Source of the DNA: Cyanobacteria bacterium RUI128
Lineage (GTDB): Bacteria; Cyanobacteriota; Vampirovibrionia; Gastranaerophilales; Gastranaerophilaceae
Reading direction: 5' to 3'
Assembly (NCBI GenBank): GCA_024695725.1
Contig: JAILHQ010000034.1
Location: forward strand, 1 to 64,000
DNA: 64,000 bases
Below, one piece after another: positions 33,298-44,431 of this stretch (its first letter is position 1; each line of letters starts with the position of its first letter). The position numbers and the translations under genes are program-made. The notes beneath the pieces are model-generated. The model was not told the origin of the DNA, did not search any database, and saw only the letters and a list, made by a program, of their open reading frames with translations.

Positions 33298-33318
33298 AGT
33301 TGTCCTTATTTCGACTGG

Positions 33319-35307
<1,989 letters not shown>

Positions 35308-35351
35308 CTAAAATAACAAGAATATTTTATCATGCAGAAAAATAATTTAAA

Positions 35352-35381
35352 AGGCACTTTTTGTATTTACAAAAAGTGCCT
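35352..35381 (-). terminator. Rho-independent terminator
   Basis: AGGCACTTTTTGT / ACAAAAAGTGCCT, 13-bp stem, 4-base loop; on the minus strand it follows the gene at 35404-36867 and exits into TTTAAATTATTTTT. Confidence 0.85.
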
Positions 35382-35403
35382 GAGTTATGATAGTTGTATA
35401 TAT

Positions 35404-36867
35404 TTAGGCGTTCTCAACAGGTACGAAGACGTGCATATTCTGGGTGTATCTGATATTGCGTGTGATACCGTCGCTGCCTGCGGTTCCGTTACCGAGTGTA
35501 ACCTCAATATGACCGTGTGTTGCGTTGTATCTTGCAGCCCCGGCTTCATAGACCAGGATACAGCCTGCAGGAAGTCTCTTTAGATCTTCTGCGCTGTTGA
35601 CGGTTATTTCTTTAAAGTTCTGATTATTTGCAAGCAGTGAGTCCATCATATGTGCGGATGCTGCACGTTCGTGTCCGAGTCCTGATTCTGCGAGTGCGTT
35701 ACTTACGTGTCTTGAACAGTATCCGGTGAAGCCTTTGATGTGGCTCCTGATAGTTTGTGCAAGTTTCTGACCTTTTTCTCCGGAGTATTTCAACCCGCTC
35801 TTGCTGAGTTCGTCAAAACTCATAAGATTATCGTTATTGTGTGAATCAGAAGAACCTTCTGTTGCGGCAGTTGAAGTTTGTATTCTTGAAACTGCGTATT
35901 TCTGCGCGTTTGTAAGTATATTAATCTGGGCATCGTAACTGTCTATATCATTCTTAAGACTTGTTTCTTCTTCGCCGATTTTGTTTTTTAAAGCGTCGAC
36001 TTCGTCTTGTATTGAAGAATCTTTCCTCTGTGCGGTCTTTGTCAGATCATCCAGTTCTGCTCTTGCTTTCTCTAGTTTTGTTTTAGTCGTACTCTGAGAT
36101 TTTGTCAGGCTTGTAATTGAATCATTGATTCCGTTGAGCCGTCTGTCGATAGTGCTGATTTCATTTTGTCTTTGTGTGATTTTGTCCTGATCCTGTTCAC
36201 TGTCAAGACCGTCAAGTTCTCTTTGAATTATTGCTTTTTCAAGTTCGGCATCGTGTTTTTCCTGTGCTAATCTCTGTAATTCAGCATTAGTTCTGTCGTA
36301 TTCTTTTTGAAGTTGTTTGACTTCATCGGATTTAGCTTTGTATTCTGTTTTAAACTCAATGCCGAGTTCAGTGCTTTTTCGAATTTTTTCATCAATTTGA
36401 GCCTGAAGCCCGTTTACAATTCCGGTTGAATTGGTTTGTCTTGATGATTTAAGTTGATTCAATATGCTGATTTGGGTGGTCAAATCTTCAATGAAGGTGC
36501 TGGATGAAGGATCAACGCCTTCCATTGCTCTGTTGTACATTCCTTCAGGTGTATCTGTGGTGTACTGTGTTTTTATTTTGTTTGCAATGTTCTGATAAAG
36601 CACCTTTAAATCTTTTTCGGAAAGTACGTTTGTGCCATCCTCTTCTGAATAAGCCATTAAGGCCGTAATTTCCGCTTCATCAAGAGTTTCATCTCCGCTT
36701 GTATTCAGGGTATCAAAAATTTCAGCAATGGAATTTTCCATGCCTGCCCCGAAGATAGAAGGTGAATCTAGTGTTGCCTGTTGTTTCAGTTCAGCATATT
36801 TAGCCAGGAATTGTTCTCTGGTTAAACCTGCCTTGAATAAATTCTGTAATGATAAACTCTCTGTCAT
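35404..36867 (-). CDS. EF-hand-like, coiled-coil, CHAP-like amidase protein
   Basis: About 487 residues in three parts. Residues about 35-75 contain an EF-hand-like loop (DTLNTSGDETLDEAEI). Residues about 150-330 form a long coiled coil. The C-terminal 130 residues resemble a CHAP/NlpC-P60-type cysteine amidase: GYCSRHVSNAL (candidate Cys), then HGHIEVTLG (candidate His) and a final strand VFVPV. No signal peptide. It could cut peptidoglycan or peptide amides outside the cell, but export is not shown. Ribosome binding site GTGAGGC; TGTAACA at 36936-36942 lies about 70 bases upstream. Confidence 0.65.
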   Translation of the reverse strand: MTESLSLQNLFKAGLTREQFLAKYAELKQQATLDSPSIFGAGMENSIAEIFDTLNTSGDETLDEAEITALMAYSEEDGTNVLSEKDLKVLYQNIANKIKTQYTTDTPEGMYNRAMEGVDPSSSTFIEDLTTQISILNQLKSSRQTNSTGIVNGLQAQIDEKIRKSTELGIEFKTEYKAKSDEVKQLQKEYDRTNAELQRLAQEKHDAELEKAIIQRELDGLDSEQDQDKITQRQNEISTIDRRLNGINDSITSLTKSQSTTKTKLEKARAELDDLTKTAQRKDSSIQDEVDALKNKIGEEETSLKNDIDSYDAQINILTNAQKYAVSRIQTSTAATEGSSDSHNNDNLMSFDELSKSGLKYSGEKGQKLAQTIRSHIKGFTGYCSRHVSNALAESGLGHERAASAHMMDSLLANNQNFKEITVNSAEDLKRLPAGCILVYEAGAARYNATHGHIEVTLGNGTAGSDGITRNIRYTQNMHVFVPVENA

Positions 36868-37152
36868 AATGCTACGCCTCACTTCAAATATATAAAAAAT
36901 ATCATGCCCCGGCCAATTTCAGAAATTTTGAAAAATGTAACAAAACTTAATAACTAAAATACCCCATTATTAAGTTTTATTAAAACGTATTTTTCTTGAT
37001 ATAACTGGTTTTTAGCCATATATTGTTCTAACTACAATTATTAAGTGGCAAAATAATTCTGTTAGATGATTTAAAATATTATTCAGAAGGGTATGCTTAT
37101 ATAAACAGGGTTAGGACACATCACTGAGCAAACCAGACGGAAGGTACGTGCT

Positions 37153-37584
37153 ATGGTAGACAACAGAGCCGCAGGCTTCTATGGTGTGGCAGGTGCGTTC
37201 AATTTCAAAAGTGGTGACATTTCAGGAACTGCTGCAAAGACTAGCGACGATCGCGCAAGTCAGGGAACGGAATATGGACGTGTCGATGCCGGAGAAGAAG
37301 AACAAGCGGTAAATACAAACAAATACATAGACAACAGCGCACAGCTCAACGCAACATTGAATTCGCTGGCGATGATGAATGTTGCTTCCGTTATTAATTC
37401 AAAATCTCCTAAATATAACCGTAACGCAGACCTGAAGAAATTACTTGAAGAGGCAGAAGAGATAGTTTCGAGTGTTAAATTTGAGGATAAAGAAGAAGAA
37501 AAAAATAATAATAAGCAGTCCAACCATAGTGATAAAGAGGAATCTTCACACGATAGTGAAGATGATGACAACGAGTATTACTAA
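37153..37584 (+). CDS. Acidic-tailed protein, unknown
   Basis: 143 residues: Gly/Ala-rich start (AGFYGVAGAFNFKSGD), a helical middle with Asn/Ser, and a highly acidic tail (DKEEEKNNNKQ ... DSEDDDNEYY). No signal peptide or family recognised. GGAAGGT precedes ATG. Divergent from the EF-hand/CHAP-like gene, sharing a 285-base AT-rich region with one TGTAACA site, so both could be co-regulated. Confidence 0.6.
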   Translation: MVDNRAAGFYGVAGAFNFKSGDISGTAAKTSDDRASQGTEYGRVDAGEEEQAVNTNKYIDNSAQLNATLNSLAMMNVASVINSKSPKYNRNADLKKLLEEAEEIVSSVKFEDKEEEKNNNKQSNHSDKEESSHDSEDDDNEYY

Positions 37585-37688
37585 GATTTAGTGTAAAAAG
37601 AAAACAATCAACAAATTAATAGCCCGAAAAAACATAATAAGATTATGTCAGATTTGTTTTTTTTCAAAAAAATTATTAAAATAATTGT

Positions 37689-38807
37689 ATGAAGAAAATA
37701 ATACTGGCTTTACTCGTAATTGTAATAGGAACATTTGTATATGCAGATGAGCCTGTTCCTGCACTTCGTCCTGCATCACCGGATGTGCCGTCAGAGGTGC
37801 CGTCTAATGACGGGGAATACATGCCAAATGTTATAAAAACCCATGAAGATGTGAAGTATGAGGAAAAAGACAATTCTTCTACCGAGCAGGTCAATGGTGA
37901 GGATGAGGAATACGAGTATGTAGAAGAAGAGGAAACAGAAACTTCAAAAACGAAACCTTCTTCAACGGAAAACGTTCAGAAGGCAGAACCGGAACAGCCA
38001 AAAGTGGATGTGCCTTCTGAGGGGTATAATCCTATAAATAATGACGCAAGTTCTGACAATGTTCAGAACAACAATTTTGTTCCGACAAGCAATGTTGCTC
38101 CCGAGGAACAGAACGTTAAGAAACAAAAAGTAAAGAAAAAAAAGGCAAAAAAAGAAAAGAAAAAGAAGAACAAAGACGGGAAACCTGATTTTTCAAAATA
38201 TAAAGACGCGGCAACCGATCCTTATGTGCAGAGTATTTATGAGGAAAAAACACCTGAGCAGAAACTTCAGGAAGAAGAGGATGCAAAGCCAAAGACTTAT
38301 TCTCAGGATGATTACGAGCAGATGTACAGAGATATGAAGGTGCCTGAGTTTTCATTTATCCACGGGGTTGATCCCGATCAGTATTATGATATGAAGGATA
38401 CCACCTGGTCGCCGTATCCTTTATTCCGTCTTAATTCTCCGTTATATTTCAAAACAATGACTATTGAGCCGGGGTATTATCTTCTCACTCCGAGAAAATA
38501 TAAGGATGATTGGTATATTTTGTTCAAAGAGTCTGGAACGGTTAAGTATATCGTGCCTGCAATATCGAGAGAGTTTACTCCTGCAAACTATTACAGAAAT
38601 AATCTTCCCGAACTTGATATGAAAAAATCTCAGCGCTGGCAGATAAAATTCCTGAACGCTTGGGGTAAGTATGTGAGAAAATCAAAACGTAGACCTGCAA
38701 TTCAGACTAATGTTGAGCTGACGGATCTTGATAATAACTTTTTACTGCTCGATTTATATTACGGTGAACACAAATATTCGTGTATCTTCAGAATTGAAAA
38801 ATTCTAA
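37689..38807 (+). CDS. Exported protein with charged linker, unknown
   Basis: 372 residues. Signal peptide MKKIILALLVIVIGTFVYA, then a Pro/Glu/Ser-rich disordered region (about 20-140), a very basic stretch (about 145-165, mostly Lys) and a folded C-terminal domain (about 215-372) rich in Tyr/Trp (SPYPLFRLNSPLYF, PGYYLLTPRKY). The N-terminal part could span peptidoglycan; the function is unknown. TAAAAT 6 bases before ATG with no Shine-Dalgarno suggests a leaderless mRNA. Confidence 0.65.
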   Translation: MKKIILALLVIVIGTFVYADEPVPALRPASPDVPSEVPSNDGEYMPNVIKTHEDVKYEEKDNSSTEQVNGEDEEYEYVEEEETETSKTKPSSTENVQKAEPEQPKVDVPSEGYNPINNDASSDNVQNNNFVPTSNVAPEEQNVKKQKVKKKKAKKEKKKKNKDGKPDFSKYKDAATDPYVQSIYEEKTPEQKLQEEEDAKPKTYSQDDYEQMYRDMKVPEFSFIHGVDPDQYYDMKDTTWSPYPLFRLNSPLYFKTMTIEPGYYLLTPRKYKDDWYILFKESGTVKYIVPAISREFTPANYYRNNLPELDMKKSQRWQIKFLNAWGKYVRKSKRRPAIQTNVELTDLDNNFLLLDLYYGEHKYSCIFRIEKF

Positions 38808-38852
38808 ATTTAATATAAATGAATGAAATTAGTTTAAAATGCTTATTTTGTG

Positions 38853-38881
38853 CTGACAAAAGGGTTGTCCTGTGATATAAT
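38853..38881 (+). promoter_or_regulatory. Sigma70 promoter of helicase gene
   Basis: CTGACA (38853-38858), 17-base spacer, extended -10 TGATATAAT ending 38881; ATG 38920 with GAGGGG. Confidence 0.8.
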
Positions 38882-38919
38882 TTTTTCTACAGATAGTAAT
38901 TTCGAGGGGTACTCTATTT

Positions 38920-41900
38920 ATGTTACAGGAAGCAACAAAAGCAATAAATTCTGCATTTAATAACAGTTTTGTAAAAAAGTTATCATTGTATCTTCATGAC
39001 TGCGTGCGTGAAGAGGTTAAAAGTTCTACCTTCAGGAACCTGAAGGCGGACAGGGATAACAAGTGGATTTTCCTTAAAGAGGACGATAAACTTTTTACTT
39101 CCGATATAGAGTATCTGAGATTAGACGGAAGTGACAGCAAAATTACCGAAATGATGATTCAGAGTGAACTGAATCAGAAGGAAAAATACCTTATTTACGG
39201 TTATATGTTTCTTGTCGGCGGTAACCCTAAGAGTAAAAAGAAAAACGAATTTCTGACGCCGTTGCTTTATATGCCATGCAGACTTGAACGTAACGGGGTA
39301 AATATAAACTGTATGCTCACGGATGAGTTTTTGTCGCTCAATACAGGTGCATTGACTTCGCTGATGCAGAAAAACGGTGATGAAGAAGAAATGGAACAGT
39401 TGCTTGAAGGCTTGCTCAATGTTGTACCGACTCTTCCTATTACCCAGGAAAAGATGGATATTTTCTTAACTACATTAAGATCAGTCATTCCTGATATATC
39501 AATTAATCTTGATCACACTGACGATATTGATGAGGATAACATTACAAAAGACAGCCCGTCAAAGGCTGACGATTCTTCTGACAGTGACGACAACGCTGAT
39601 GACGGGGATGATGATACTCCGTCAAAACCTGCTCAAAAGATTGAAAAAATCAGATTAACAAGCCAGTGTGCAATAATTCTGACAAAAAGACCGTCTGTTA
39701 CAGCAGGGGTTTTGCACGAGCTTATGCAGATATCAGAAAAGCCTAGCGGTGTTTACAGAGAAACCGTTTTGAACGTAATCAATGAGGAATACACTCAGTC
39801 TAAGTCTGTTCAGATTCCTCAGAAGAATATGGATGATTTTAACCCGATAACCCCGCTTGCGCTGAGTGATTCACAGGCAAGCGTTATCGAAAAGATAGAA
39901 ACCGGCAAGCTTGTATCTGTGTACGGACCGCCGGGAACAGGTAAATCTCAGACTATTGTAAACCTGGTTGCTCACCTTATCGCAAACGGAAAAACCGTAC
40001 TTGTTGCATCAAGAATGGATAAGGCTGTTGATGTTGTTGCAGACAGGCTGAATGATTTGGGTGCACCATATCTTGCTCTGAGAGCAGGCAGATTAAACTA
40101 TCAGAAACAGCTCAGTTTCCAATTACAGGATTTGCTTGCAGAGAAGGTAAACCTTGACGAAGATTTGGATAACAACGTTCTTGTTGATGTTTCCGATATG
40201 GAAGATTTGCTTGACGGTATCAGAGATTTGGAAAATAAAGCTGAAAATATTATCAAACTCGAAAAAGAGTGGACTGAAGTAGGTCAGGAAGTCGCAGACA
40301 AAAAGAAAATGACGGGGGCGCCTCAGTTTATCAGAGGTAAATTCAAGAGAAGTGAAATAAATCAGATAAGATCGTTGTCCCAGGAACTTGAGAAGAATCT
40401 TGAAAAATCAGGTTTCTTTGCCTCTGTGAATAACTATACTTCAATAAATAAACTTAAAAAGGTGTTAAAGCTTGAAGAATTTGAACTGAATCAGGGTAAT
40501 CTTCTCAAACTGAATGAAGAACTGGAACTTGCTGATTTAATTTGTAAAGCAAGAGATATAGAAGAAGATATTCAGGACATGGGTAATATTCACGTTATTG
40601 CCGAAAAAATCAGAACCTTGAAGAAAAAACAAAAGAAACTTGTAACAGACATTTTGATAAATAAACGTAGAGAAGCGCTTAAAGGCTTAATGCGTGATCA
40701 GGTCAAACGTCAAAGACTGTTTATTCATTCAAAATCTTTGGTTGAAAGAAAGAAGAGCCTTCAAAACAGATTACTTGAAGCAGAAGATTTTAAACCGCTA
40801 TTGGAAGCCTTCCCTTGCTGGTGTGTTACCACTTATGCGGCATCGGGTTCTCTTCCTATGAAACCGGGTTTGTTTGACGTTGCGATTATTGATGAGGCAT
40901 CTCAGTGTGATATAGCAAGCTGTTTCCCTATTCTGTACAGAGCTAAGCGTGCGGTAATTGTAGGTGATGATAAGCAGTTACCTCATTTATCTTTCCTCGA
41001 AAACGCAAAAGAACAATCGTTTATGAGTAAATATGAAATTGCGGACAGATATCAACTTATGTGGAGATTCAGAACAAACTCAATGTTCGATATCGCAAAC
41101 TATTATTCAATGCTCCCTGTATTATTAGATGAGCATTTCAGAAGTTTGCCTCCAATTATCAATTTCTCAAACAAGGAATTTTATTCTGACAGAATAAGGG
41201 TTATGCGTCAGAATAATCCTAATGAAAAAGTGCTTGAAATTGTTGAAGTCCCTGATGGTAAGGTCGATTTTGATGCAACAAGAAACCTACCTGAAATTGA
41301 GGCACTTGTGAAACGTGTACACGAAATTATCGTTGATAATGAACGTGAAAACCCTGATAACCCTGTGACGATAGGTATAATTTCTCCGTTCAGGGCGCAG
41401 GTTGAGCAAATTCAGATATCGTTAGGCAAGGTTATTTCTGATTATATGATAGAAAAACACCAAATTGTTGTCGGTACGGCTCACTCCTTCCAGGGTGATG
41501 AAAGAGATATTATTCTTATTTCTTGGGCTTTTGCAAACAACAGTTTCCCTCAGAGTCTGACTTTCCTTCAGAAACCGAATCTGTTCAACGTTGCAATTAC
41601 ACGTGCTAAGAACAAGATGATAAACTTTGTTTCAAAAGACTACACAGATTTGCCTGAAGGCTTGTTCAGAAGTTATCTCGGTTATATTAAGGAATACGAG
41701 GCAAAATATCAAAAGATAGTTAATAAAGAGATTGATGAAAACACTTACAAAAACTCGTTTGAAAGAGAAGTTGCGGAAACTCTCAGAACTCTCGGTTATG
41801 ATGTTCAGGCTGGTGTTGATCTCGGCGGGGTAAACGCTGACCTTGTCGTGAACAACAAGTTTGTTATAGAATGTGACGGTTTTGAAGATAATGTGAAAAT

Positions 41901-42027
41901 GAAGATTAAGAACATGAAGAAACAAGCAGTAATAGAACGCTGCGGGTTCAAGGTCTGCCGCTTCTCTTACAGAGAGTGGCTCCAGTCATCAGAAGCCTGT
42001 GTAAACAGAATATCGAATTATTTATAA
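38920..42027 (+). CDS. SF1 helicase (Upf1/Dna2-like) fused to nuclease domain
   Basis: 1035 residues. Residues 1-310 are a divergent N-domain with an acidic insert (DDSSDSDDNADDGDDD, near 222). The helicase core shows the Q-motif region, Walker A GPPGTGKSQT (about 340), IIDEASQCD (about 657), GDDKQLP, LDEHFRSLP, the TAHSFQGDERD motif and NVAITRAKN. A coiled coil sits between motifs Ia and II (about 430-620). The last 90 residues match a PD-(D/E)xK/VSR-DUF559-type nuclease: FEREVAETL, NADLVV, FVIECDG. Likely acts on DNA or RNA in repair or defence. Four bases before the TPR gene, so probably one operon. Confidence 0.88.
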   Translation: MLQEATKAINSAFNNSFVKKLSLYLHDCVREEVKSSTFRNLKADRDNKWIFLKEDDKLFTSDIEYLRLDGSDSKITEMMIQSELNQKEKYLIYGYMFLVGGNPKSKKKNEFLTPLLYMPCRLERNGVNINCMLTDEFLSLNTGALTSLMQKNGDEEEMEQLLEGLLNVVPTLPITQEKMDIFLTTLRSVIPDISINLDHTDDIDEDNITKDSPSKADDSSDSDDNADDGDDDTPSKPAQKIEKIRLTSQCAIILTKRPSVTAGVLHELMQISEKPSGVYRETVLNVINEEYTQSKSVQIPQKNMDDFNPITPLALSDSQASVIEKIETGKLVSVYGPPGTGKSQTIVNLVAHLIANGKTVLVASRMDKAVDVVADRLNDLGAPYLALRAGRLNYQKQLSFQLQDLLAEKVNLDEDLDNNVLVDVSDMEDLLDGIRDLENKAENIIKLEKEWTEVGQEVADKKKMTGAPQFIRGKFKRSEINQIRSLSQELEKNLEKSGFFASVNNYTSINKLKKVLKLEEFELNQGNLLKLNEELELADLICKARDIEEDIQDMGNIHVIAEKIRTLKKKQKKLVTDILINKRREALKGLMRDQVKRQRLFIHSKSLVERKKSLQNRLLEAEDFKPLLEAFPCWCVTTYAASGSLPMKPGLFDVAIIDEASQCDIASCFPILYRAKRAVIVGDDKQLPHLSFLENAKEQSFMSKYEIADRYQLMWRFRTNSMFDIANYYSMLPVLLDEHFRSLPPIINFSNKEFYSDRIRVMRQNNPNEKVLEIVEVPDGKVDFDATRNLPEIEALVKRVHEIIVDNERENPDNPVTIGIISPFRAQVEQIQISLGKVISDYMIEKHQIVVGTAHSFQGDERDIILISWAFANNSFPQSLTFLQKPNLFNVAITRAKNKMINFVSKDYTDLPEGLFRSYLGYIKEYEAKYQKIVNKEIDENTYKNSFEREVAETLRTLGYDVQAGVDLGGVNADLVVNNKFVIECDGFEDNVKMKIKNMKKQAVIERCGFKVCRFSYREWLQSSEACVNRISNYL

Positions 42028-42031
42028 CAAA

Positions 42032-43504
42032 ATGGATGGTTTAAGAGAAGAATTTAATAGTGCTTTTAACCTTCATAAAGAAGGCAAACTTGATGAGGCC
42101 GAATCCGGTTACAGGGAATTAATCGAAAAAGGCTACAAGGTTGCTGAAATGTGGAATCTTACAGGCATGATTTATATGCAGAGGTTTCAGCTTTCGAAGG
42201 CGGAAGAATATATTTTAAAAGCGATAGAGCTTGAGCCGAACCCTTATTTTTTCGAAAATCTCGCAAAAGTTTATCTTGAAAAAGAGGATAGTGAACAGGC
42301 TATAAAGTTGTACAATGAGCTTGTTAAAACAAATCCTGACAATTTCGATTATTTGTTTAATCTGGCATCTGCGTATAAACTTGCGGGGAATATTGATAAA
42401 GCCGCGGAAACTTATATAAGAGCAAGTGAAGTATGCCCTGATAATCCTGATACGTTTTTTAATTTAGGTCTGATTTATGATAACGAGGGGCAGCCGGATA
42501 ACTCAATTAAATATTACAAAGAGGCGCTTAAGCTCAGACCTGATGATATGGAAACCCGGTATTTTACGGGACTTGCATATTTTAAAAACAGAGATTATAA
42601 AAACGGACTCCCGTATTTTGAAAACAGGTTGTGTAAACAGTCTGCTTTGGTTACGCAGTTGAACACTTATCCTAATCTTGTCAGGAAAGCTCCTGTCTGG
42701 GAAGGGGAAGATATCAGTGATAAAACTCTGTACACATATTATGAGGCAGGGTTTGGTGATATTCTGATGTTTGCAAGGTATCTGCCAATGCTCAGAGAAA
42801 GATGTAAAAAGCTGATATTCAAACCTCAGGCACCGTTGGTGGAGTTGTTTGAGTACAATTTTCCTGATATAGATTTTCAGAAATATTTTGTCAACGAACA
42901 TGAAATGGACTTTGATTATCATATTCCTATTCTCAGTGTGCCTTATGTATTGGGACTTGATGAAACAAACGGTATGTTTACGGGTAAATCTGGTTATTTA
43001 AAGGCGGATCCGGAAATAGTGAAACGATATAAGATAGACTATTTTAACAACACAAAATTTAAAATCGGTATCAAATGGCGTGGCAATACTCATTATGAAA
43101 TGGACAGGGTAATTGATGTAAAATCATTTACAAAATTATTTGATATTCCGAATACTCAGTTTTATTCTTTTCAGACCTTTGAGGGCTCAGAAGATTTGAA
43201 TGAGATAATAAATGATTACAATATTGTCGATATTGGCAGTACGGTAGAAAATTTTGCCGATACTGCAGGTGCTCTTGAGAATATGGATTTGATTATATGT
43301 AACGATACTTCGCTTGTCCATCTTGCAGGCGCAATGTCAAAACCTTGCTGGGTACTCCTTCCATATCTTTATAATTGGCGCTGGCATCTGGATATAAATA
43401 AATGTGACTGGTACGATACTGTAAAACTCTATCGTCAGAAGGAAGTTGGGAACTGGGATGAGATTTTTGACAGAATGTATGCCGATTTAAAACAAATTGT
43501 CTAA
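42032..43504 (+). CDS. TPR protein with glycosyltransferase-9-like domain
   Basis: 490 residues. Five or so tetratricopeptide repeats cover residues 1-190 (AWNLTGMIYMQ-type, NPDNFDYLFNLASAYKLAG, NPDTFFNLGLIYD). The C-terminal half (about 225-490) has the GT9/heptosyltransferase-like pattern EAGFGDILMFARYL, KIGIKWRGNT, and CNDTSLVHLAGAMSKPCWVLLP. It may transfer a sugar to a protein or envelope glycan, as in other TPR-glycosyltransferases; acceptor unknown. No Shine-Dalgarno: translation may be coupled to the helicase gene. Overlaps the convergent tlyA-like gene by 4 bases. Confidence 0.85.
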   Translation: MDGLREEFNSAFNLHKEGKLDEAESGYRELIEKGYKVAEMWNLTGMIYMQRFQLSKAEEYILKAIELEPNPYFFENLAKVYLEKEDSEQAIKLYNELVKTNPDNFDYLFNLASAYKLAGNIDKAAETYIRASEVCPDNPDTFFNLGLIYDNEGQPDNSIKYYKEALKLRPDDMETRYFTGLAYFKNRDYKNGLPYFENRLCKQSALVTQLNTYPNLVRKAPVWEGEDISDKTLYTYYEAGFGDILMFARYLPMLRERCKKLIFKPQAPLVELFEYNFPDIDFQKYFVNEHEMDFDYHIPILSVPYVLGLDETNGMFTGKSGYLKADPEIVKRYKIDYFNNTKFKIGIKWRGNTHYEMDRVIDVKSFTKLFDIPNTQFYSFQTFEGSEDLNEIINDYNIVDIGSTVENFADTAGALENMDLIICNDTSLVHLAGAMSKPCWVLLPYLYNWRWHLDINKCDWYDTVKLYRQKEVGNWDEIFDRMYADLKQIV

Positions 43505-44313
43505 TTTAGTGCAGCGTGAGCCTGTGATACAACATCTTTGACGTTTAAATCGATTTCCTGTGTATTCTTATCGGTTGTGAAATATATGAGGTATTCTATG
43601 TTACCTTTTGGCCCTTTTATTGAGGAGAAGGTCAGCCCTAAAATATTGTATTCAAGTCTGTGTACACAGTTGATAACTTTTTCGATAACCATTTCGTGTA
43701 CTGATTTATCTGTAATAATTCCGCCTTTTTCGACGTATTCTTTTCCCGCTTCAAACTGGGGTTTTATAAGGCAAATCATTTCGTGAAAATCAGGGTTTAA
43801 AAGAGTTTTCAGATTAGGCAGAACTCTTTCTAATGAGATAAACGACATATCTGAAACGAGCAAGTCAGCAAGCTGTTCGTTATCCGAGTAAATATCATTT
43901 ACCCCGCAGATTTTGAGGTTTGTTTTTTCGATAGTTTTAACACGTTCGTCTGAGCGAATTTTCCAGGCAAGCTGACCGTAGCCGACATCTACCGCATAGA
44001 CAAACTTAGCACCCCTCTGGAGCAGGCAGTCTGTAAAACCACCGGTTGAAGCACCCGCATCAAGGCAAACTCTGTCTTTTGGGTTGTATTCAAAGGCATC
44101 AAGTGCTTTCTGGAGCTTAAACCCGCCTCTCGAAACATAAGGCATAGACTTAACCGTGAATTCGTATTCTTTTTCAGGGTTTAGCTGATAACCGGCTTTT
44201 GTTATTACTTCATCATTAACCATAACCTGTCCGGCCAGAATAGATGCGGAAGCCTTACTTTTGTTTTCAAAATAACCTAAATCAACGAGTATTTTGTCTA
44301 ATCTTTCTTTCAT
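43501..44313 (-). CDS. tlyA: TlyA-family rRNA 2'-O-methyltransferase
   Basis: 270 residues: N-terminal S4 RNA-binding domain (RLDKILVDLGYF ... AGQVMVN) and FtsJ-like Rossmann methyltransferase with SAM loop DAGASTGGFTDCLL and VSDMSFISLERVLP. The family methylates ribose 2'-OH in 16S/23S rRNA and is often misnamed hemolysin. TATAAT at 44320-44325 lies 6 bases before ATG 44313, with no Shine-Dalgarno (leaderless type). Confidence 0.92.
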   Translation of the reverse strand: MKERLDKILVDLGYFENKSKASASILAGQVMVNDEVITKAGYQLNPEKEYEFTVKSMPYVSRGGFKLQKALDAFEYNPKDRVCLDAGASTGGFTDCLLQRGAKFVYAVDVGYGQLAWKIRSDERVKTIEKTNLKICGVNDIYSDNEQLADLLVSDMSFISLERVLPNLKTLLNPDFHEMICLIKPQFEAGKEYVEKGGIITDKSVHEMVIEKVINCVHRLEYNILGLTFSSIKGPKGNIEYLIYFTTDKNTQEIDLNVKDVVSQAHAALN

Positions 44314-44431
44314 AAAAAGATTATAGCTCAAAACTGTCATATTAAATACTATATTTGTATAGTGCAAAATTTTTATAATTATTTTATAATTTGATTAATA
44401 AAATTGTCCGGAAAAATAAGGAGAAATAAAT

